A stretch of DNA of 36,168 nucleotides. Source: an uncultured Saprospiraceae bacterium. Lineage in GTDB: Bacteria > Bacteroidota > Bacteroidia > Chitinophagales > Saprospiraceae. Below are positions 32,144-36,168 of the stretch, piece after piece. How positions within the stretch are numbered: the first letter of the stretch is position 1; each line of letters begins with the position of its first letter. The stretch lies in the NCBI GenBank assembly GCA_937959275.1, contig CALGLU010000122.1, positions 1-36,168 on the forward strand, given 5' to 3'. Under the pieces are notes generated by a model, which searched no databases, was not told the DNA's origin, and saw only the letters and a list, made by a program, of their open reading frames with translations. A program made the position numbers and the translations under genes.

Positions 32144-32845
32144 CTATTCAACTATAGCCTTTAACTTCTCAACCATACCCAATTCTGTGATTAAATCTGC
32201 AGCGACAGATTGAACATGATATTGTTTCATGAGATGTCGGGAAGTCGTCGTGCCTAATGTGATAATTGGCCCTGAGTAAGTAGGTAGGGCCTCTATAAAG
32301 GCATCTGCATTCATAGGACTGGTCAACATCGCATAATCGACCTTGTCCGAAATCGTAATATCATCTCGACTGCTATTTTTATATGCAATCACATCAAGAC
32401 ACTTTATCTGACCATCTATAGCGCGCTGCACCGCCATTTTAGAGTGCATGGCTCGTATAAACACAACGGTCTCTTGATCTTGAATGGCTTCTTTAAACTG
32501 AATGGGAACGTTGTCCGGCTTCCCATCTCCAGTAAATATCACTGGTATTGAAGCAACACTTTCCCAAGCCTTAGCCGTAGAGGGACCATAGCAAGCGATC
32601 TTATACTTAGCAATGGTTTGAAGATCAGTCATTTGGTCTAAAAAAAACTTAACGCCTGATCGACTATAAAAAAATAGCCAATCTCCATCAGGCAACTCGT
32701 CAAACGAGACTGCTGAAAATGACAGAAGCGATTCATGAATGACATGAATTTTATGCTGTTCACAGTACTTTAAAATGGGAGAATCATTCTCGAGGTATCT
32801 GGAGACAAACAATGTTTTCGTTTTGCTAGACTGAGGATTCTTCAA
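32144..32845 (-). CDS. hemD: Uroporphyrinogen-III synthase
   Basis: 233-aa enzyme that cyclises hydroxymethylbilane with inversion of ring D to uroporphyrinogen III. HemD has low conservation, but recognisable blocks are KTLFVSRYLENDSPI at the N-terminus, DWLFFYSRSGVKFFLDQM, KIACYGPSTAKAWES and a C-terminal MLTSPMNADAFIEAL...ITLGTTTSRHLMKQY. Length is normal. The frame opens with TTG at 32845; no ATG is found before the conserved part, so TTG is the likely start. It is the last gene of a hemC / exonuclease-like / VOC / hemD operon on the minus strand. Confidence 0.88.
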   Translation of the reverse strand: MKNPQSSKTKTLFVSRYLENDSPILKYCEQHKIHVIHESLLSFSAVSFDELPDGDWLFFYSRSGVKFFLDQMTDLQTIAKYKIACYGPSTAKAWESVASIPVIFTGDGKPDNVPIQFKEAIQDQETVVFIRAMHSKMAVQRAIDGQIKCLDVIAYKNSSRDDITISDKVDYAMLTSPMNADAFIEALPTYSGPIITLGTTTSRHLMKQYHVQSVAADLITELGMVEKLKAIVE

Positions 32846-32858
32846 TAGTTCAACTGAA

Positions 32859-33266
32859 TTAAGCTAAAGAATTCGTTTCAAATGGTTCGATAAGATCCCA
32901 TAGATTCCCATACAAATCTGCAAATACCAAGACTTTGCCATATTCGTGTTTGGCAGGCTCACGCACTATTTGAACTTCGTGTTGTAGCAAATTTTGATGG
33001 TCTCGATCAAGATTATCTGTAAATAAGAAAAAGGAGACTCGACCGCCAGTTTGGTTGCCAATGTGAAATGCCTGAGTCTCATCTTTTGCCTTCGCTAACA
33101 GTAAAGCACAGCCTGTCGAGCCTGGAGGTCTGACGACAACCCATCTCTTTTCCTCCGATAGTTTTGTGTCTTCAATTAAATCAAAGCTTAACACCTTTGT
33201 ATAGAACTGAATGGCTTCGTCATAGTCTTTTACAACCAAGGCGATTTTACTTATGTGTTGTTTCAT
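32859..33266 (-). CDS. VOC (glyoxalase/bleomycin resistance) family protein
   Basis: 135-aa single-domain vicinal oxygen chelate protein. The N-terminal KIALVVKDYDEAIQFYTKVLSFDL and C-terminal VLVFADLYGNLWDLIEPF are the typical paired beta-alpha-beta-beta-beta modules; putative metal ligands are His4 and a Glu/Asp near the end. Typical members isomerise or cleave small substrates, or bind them; the substrate is unknown. The ATG overlaps the stop of the exonuclease-like gene by 4 bp, and hemD follows after 13 bases, so it belongs to the heme operon transcript, perhaps only by position. Confidence 0.88.
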   Translation of the reverse strand: MKQHISKIALVVKDYDEAIQFYTKVLSFDLIEDTKLSEEKRWVVVRPPGSTGCALLLAKAKDETQAFHIGNQTGGRVSFFLFTDNLDRDHQNLLQHEVQIVREPAKHEYGKVLVFADLYGNLWDLIEPFETNSLA

Positions 33267-33865
33267 ATATCTTCATCTTCTTCGAATAAATCGTCAAACG
33301 CACCAGCTCTATGTAAGGCAATAAAGCATCTTGAGGCAGCGATTACATCAGCTCTCGCATTATTAGCAGGGCTAAATCCTTGCTTGAAAATAGCCGCGTG
33401 TAACTCCATCAAGCTTGGCCACTTAAACCCACCTCGCTTATTGGGAATCTTTGCATAAAATGTACCTTCTTGCATGATGCAAAGTCTTTCTGACGCAAAC
33501 AATCTATGCTCCATTTGAGCGCGCTTGAATTCGGCAGCAACAATATTTTCATTGTAGTTTAGATTGTGCGCAAAGATATATTTAGCGTCATCAACAGCTT
33601 CGCAAAATTGTGTCAATACACCCTTTAATTCATCACCCTCTGCGTTAGCTTTCTCAGCGTCAATATTATGTCTTTTAGCTGATTCTTCACTAATACTAAA
33701 ACCTTCTGGTTTAATTAAACAATTATAGTCCTTTTTAGGCTTCAAGTCTTCGCCTAATACGATCCAAGATATATGAATCATTCTAGGCCAATTACTAACA
33801 TCATTCGGAGATGCTTTGTAACTCAGTGGTTTTCCATTGGCCGATACATCAAAAATTAAATACAT
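33263..33865 (-). CDS. DEDDh (DnaQ-like) exonuclease-fold protein, probably inactive
   Basis: 200-aa protein related to Bacteroidota 3'-5' exonucleases (MYLIFD start, NWPRMIHISWIV, LIKPEGFSISEESAKRHNI, IFAHNLNYNENIVAAEF, WPSLMELH). The active members have D-x-E-T-T-G, then a D in HNxxFD, and H-x4-D at the end. Here motif I reads Asp6-Val-Ser8 (Glu lost), motif II has Asn105 (Asp lost) and motif III has Asn168 in place of His, with only Asp6 and Asp173 kept. It should therefore not hydrolyse DNA by the usual two-metal mechanism. The fold and length are intact, so it may serve as a nucleic-acid- or protein-binding protein. The ATG lies 8 bases after the hemC stop and its own stop overlaps the VOC gene. 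Confidence 0.85.
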   Translation of the reverse strand: MYLIFDVSANGKPLSYKASPNDVSNWPRMIHISWIVLGEDLKPKKDYNCLIKPEGFSISEESAKRHNIDAEKANAEGDELKGVLTQFCEAVDDAKYIFAHNLNYNENIVAAEFKRAQMEHRLFASERLCIMQEGTFYAKIPNKRGGFKWPSLMELHAAIFKQGFSPANNARADVIAASRCFIALHRAGAFDDLFEEDEDI

Positions 33866-33873
33866 ACTCTTAT

Positions 33874-34836
33874 CTAATTGTTGTTAAATAGTTTTACTAA
33901 TGACTCATATATTTTTTCAGCCATTTTATGATTTGTACTCTGAGATAATTTGACACTCTGCAATGCCGTCTCCACATCATTAGAAAAAGAAGCAGCAGCA
34001 TGATAATAACCAAGCTGATCTTTTCTACAATACACACCGAGAGGAAGGTGGCATCCACCATCCATCATTTGAAGCACTCTCCTCTCCACATTTGTACAAT
34101 CAGAAGAATCAAAACTGTGGATCTTACGCAATGCTTTGATCACCTCTTTGTCCCCTACTCTACATTGATAGGCCAGGACACCCTGGGCCGGAGCAGGTAC
34201 AAATTCAGTTGGTTCAAAATGAACAACAACTAAATCAGAAACATCCAATTCTAGTCGATCCAATCCCGCTTTAGCAAGCAGAATCCCTCCAAAGAGTCCA
34301 TCCCTTAATTTTTGGATGCGGGTTGGTACATTCCCTCTGATATCTTTTAAGTCTATACCTGGTAATAAAGCCTTTATATTCGCTTTGCGCCTAGCAGAAG
34401 AAGTGCCAATGAGTAGATTCTCTTTAATCTGTAAAGGTGACTCACTGGTAACACTGTCTTTCAACAACAGTAAAGTATCCCTTGGGTCAGCTCTCTCAGA
34501 CAGGGCTGCCAACATAAGGCCCTCAGGCTGCTGTGTTGGGAGATCCTTCATCGAGTGGACGGCAAAATCAACCTCCCCAGACAACAAGGCGTCTTCAATC
34601 TCTTTGGTGAAAAAGCCCTTTCCTTCTAATTTGTCAAATGATAAATCCTGAATTTTATCACCTTGTGTTTTTATGATTTGAATATCGACCTCATAGCCTA
34701 AGGCAGATAATTCATTGCTTACATGATTGGCTTGCCATAATGCGAGTCGACTTCCTCTTGTACCTAATCTCAATTGAACCGAATTCTGTGTGAAAGAAGG
34801 CAAATATACATGTTTCATAAACCCAATGAGAGACAT
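33874..34836 (-). CDS. hemC: Hydroxymethylbilane synthase (porphobilinogen deaminase)
   Basis: 320-aa enzyme joining four porphobilinogens to hydroxymethylbilane in tetrapyrrole synthesis. Motifs: LRLGTRGSRLALWQANHV (Arg27, Arg30 region), KTQGD, FFTKEIEDALLSGEVDFAVHSMKDLPT, RADPRD, IGTSSARR, IRGNVPTRIQKL and the dipyrromethane cofactor cysteine Cys262 in MMDGGCHLPLG. Full length. ATG at 34836 is used here; the ATG at 34818 (MKHVYLPSF) is also possible. It is divergent from lpxD, with 59 bases between the two genes. The next genes downstream are the exonuclease-like gene, the VOC gene and hemD, so the pathway partners hemC and hemD are in one transcript. Confidence 0.96.
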   Translation of the reverse strand: MSLIGFMKHVYLPSFTQNSVQLRLGTRGSRLALWQANHVSNELSALGYEVDIQIIKTQGDKIQDLSFDKLEGKGFFTKEIEDALLSGEVDFAVHSMKDLPTQQPEGLMLAALSERADPRDTLLLLKDSVTSESPLQIKENLLIGTSSARRKANIKALLPGIDLKDIRGNVPTRIQKLRDGLFGGILLAKAGLDRLELDVSDLVVVHFEPTEFVPAPAQGVLAYQCRVGDKEVIKALRKIHSFDSSDCTNVERRVLQMMDGGCHLPLGVYCRKDQLGYYHAAASFSNDVETALQSVKLSQSTNHKMAEKIYESLVKLFNNN

Positions 34837-34895
34837 TTTGGCTTTGAAATTGCTAAATCCTGAGACCTCTTTTTAATTTTCAATATCTTCAAGCC
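34837..34895. promoter_or_regulatory. Divergent hemC / lpxD promoter region
   Basis: 59 bases between two divergent ATGs. A/T-rich, containing TTTTTAATTTTCAAT on the plus strand. No exact TAnnTTTG box is seen; the two promoters must overlap or extend into the coding parts. Confidence 0.4.
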
Positions 34896-35927
34896 ATGAC
34901 ATGGAGCCCTGAGCAAATTGCAAATGCTATAGATGGTACTGTAAGTGGCAATCAAAGCAACAGGATTAGTAAGATCTCTGGCTTTGAATCTGCTGACGAA
35001 CAGTCTATTAGTTGCTTGTTTAGACAGTCTTATTCTCACCAGTTATTGACCACAAAGGCAGGTGTCATTGTCCTATCTCAAGACAGTCAAGAACAACCGC
35101 ATAAGCATCAATGCTTTATTAAAGTCAAAAATGTCTTATTGGCTATGCAGCAATTGTCAAGTTTGTTTGGCAAAGACGATAGTTCTTTTGCACAGGTCAG
35201 CACACAAACTGAGATTGCACCAACTGCTGATGTCCATGCATCTGTTGGGCTCGGAGCCTTTAGTATTATATCAGAAAACGCACAAGTTGGAGAAGGCACA
35301 ACCATTGGCTCTCAGGTATATGTCGGTCCAAATGTCAGTATAGGCAAACATTGCAAGCTATATCCTGGCGTAAAAATATACGCTAACAGCCACATAGGAG
35401 ATTATGTCATTATACATAGTAATGCTGTAATAGGGGCAGATGGATTTGGCTATGTGTTTAATCAAGATCAATTTGATAAGATTGAACATCTGGGAACTGT
35501 GATTATTGAAGACAATGTTGAGATTGGCAGTAATACAGTTATCGACAGAGCTGTCTTTGACTCTACGATAATTCGACAGGGAACAAAGTTGGATAATTTG
35601 ATTCAGGTGGCACATAATGTTGAGATTGGCAAGCACACAATGATCGCCGCACAGGCGGGAATTTCAGGAAGTAGCAGTGTGGGAAGCTATGTGCAAATGG
35701 GTGGTCAAGTAGGCGTAGTGGGTCATATTGACATTGCAGATGGTAGTCAAATTCAAGCGCAAAGTGGTATAGCCAGTTCAATCACTGAGAAAAATAAAAA
35801 GTGGTATGGCTATCCGATTCTACCGTACAGAGCTTATTTACGTTCTTATGCTTTGTTTAAAAAGTTACCTGAGTTATTCAAGCAACTGAAAGATATACGA
35901 AAGGATCTGGATAAGCTGAAGGATTAG
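34896..35927 (+). CDS. lpxD: UDP-3-O-acylglucosamine N-acyltransferase
   Basis: 343-aa lipid A biosynthesis enzyme adding the second 3-hydroxyacyl chain to UDP-3-O-acylglucosamine. The N-terminal LpxD domain (about 1-100: MTWSPEQIANAIDGTVSGNQ...CFIKVKNVLLAMQQLSSLFG) is followed by a left-handed beta-helix of hexapeptide repeats (about 105-300, e.g. AQVGEGTTIGSQVYVGPNVSIG). The catalytic histidine is His240 in QVAHNVEIGKH, and GADGFGYVF is typical. A C-terminal helix (about 305-343) follows. It shows that the organism makes lipid A. Position next to hemC rather than lpxC/fabZ is unremarkable in this phylum. Confidence 0.96.
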   Translation: MTWSPEQIANAIDGTVSGNQSNRISKISGFESADEQSISCLFRQSYSHQLLTTKAGVIVLSQDSQEQPHKHQCFIKVKNVLLAMQQLSSLFGKDDSSFAQVSTQTEIAPTADVHASVGLGAFSIISENAQVGEGTTIGSQVYVGPNVSIGKHCKLYPGVKIYANSHIGDYVIIHSNAVIGADGFGYVFNQDQFDKIEHLGTVIIEDNVEIGSNTVIDRAVFDSTIIRQGTKLDNLIQVAHNVEIGKHTMIAAQAGISGSSSVGSYVQMGGQVGVVGHIDIADGSQIQAQSGIASSITEKNKKWYGYPILPYRAYLRSYALFKKLPELFKQLKDIRKDLDKLKD

Positions 35928-35981
35928 GCAGGTTAGCTTTTAAGTGATGAAAAACCAAATGAGGAACAATTTTTCTAAAGT

Positions 35982-36034
35982 AGAAACCACCTCGTCATTC
36001 GCCTGACGGCGACTGCCACTCCTCCGAAGGCAGG
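35982..36034. repeat. Single CCACCTCGTC-family hairpin unit
   Basis: One unit with GAAACCACCTCGTC, CGCCTGACGGCG (hairpin) and GCCACTCCTCC. Same family as the arrays at 24134-24397 and 31846-32084. Confidence 0.75.
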
Positions 36035-36062
36035 GTCAAACAGTTCTTAAATAATAAATATA

Positions 36063-36168
36063 TTATTGACTGATTAACAATAAGGATTCCTCTGGTTTAT
36101 TAGCAAATATCTCAATAGCGAATTTGATTGATTCATATCCATTTGATCTATAGATATTCATCATGATT
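36063..36168 (-). CDS. 3' end of an unidentified gene (partial)
   Basis: On the minus strand the frame reading ...SNGYESIKFAIEIFANKPEE and ending in LLLISQ runs open from the window edge to a stop at 36063-36065. Composition looks protein-like (amphipathic helix pattern). Only about 34 residues are visible, including MMNIYR near the edge, so it could also start within the window; the gene cannot be named. Confidence 0.35.
   Translation of the reverse strand, partial: IMMNIYRSNGYESIKFAIEIFANKPEESLLLISQ

Overview
The window reads as a chromosomal segment of a member of the Bacteroidota, most likely a Saprospiria-like marine or environmental relative. Pointers are a DUF7935-type protein, a 5'-nucleotidase split over two genes, short ProB without a PUA domain, a BlaI/M56 pair, a stand-alone TonB plug lipoprotein, a secreted protein with a type IX-like sorting module, Tat-exported Gfo/Idh/MocA oxidoreductases, several TAnnTTTG-like promoter elements and no evident Shine-Dalgarno use. 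The lineage is inferred from gene content; no rRNA or tRNA gene is visible.

Layout. 1-8.1 kb: housekeeping genes: an A-type Fe-S carrier (-), a DUF7935 protein and the two halves of a 5'-nucleotidase (+), dnaA (+), proA-proB overlapping in reverse order (+) and a phosphofructokinase (+). 8.2-20 kb: an accessory, probably glycan-related block with a plug-domain lipoprotein, two Tat-exported oxidoreductases, a cysteine/cystathionine synthase-type enzyme and two sulfatases. It is punctuated by a 4.5-copy tandem array of about 188 bp (10652-11485) and by a complete IS1595-family element (14118-16620) with 23-bp terminal inverted repeats and an exact 8-bp target duplication. 20-30 kb: EttA, a large secreted beta-helix-like protein, a small YqaE/Pmp3 membrane protein, a BlaI-M56 two-gene operon, a START-domain protein, a decayed S74-type gene and a LuxR-type response regulator, separated by long gaps filled with dispersed hairpin repeats. 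30-36 kb: recN-plsC, a hemC / exonuclease-like / VOC / hemD operon, divergent lpxD and the 3' end of a further gene.

The most unusual object is the 2503-bp IS1595-family element. Upstream of the transposase it carries two tandem 165-bp leader units that keep the same two stem-loops while their stem sequence has drifted. The second leads into a 35-codon basic ORF closed by a strong hairpin. Downstream of the transposase, three small ORFs (54, 72 and 143 codons) each overlap the previous gene. The element landed in what was probably a short divergent promoter region between an oxidoreductase gene and a sulfatase gene.

Other points: the DnaQ-like protein between hemC and hemD has lost three of the catalytic positions of its family; the 602-aa secreted protein carries a sorting-domain-like module at its N-terminal end; the M56 protein ends in three copies of an acidic repeat instead of a penicillin sensor; a promoter-overlapping palindrome precedes blaI; and three unrelated families of intergenic repeats are present.
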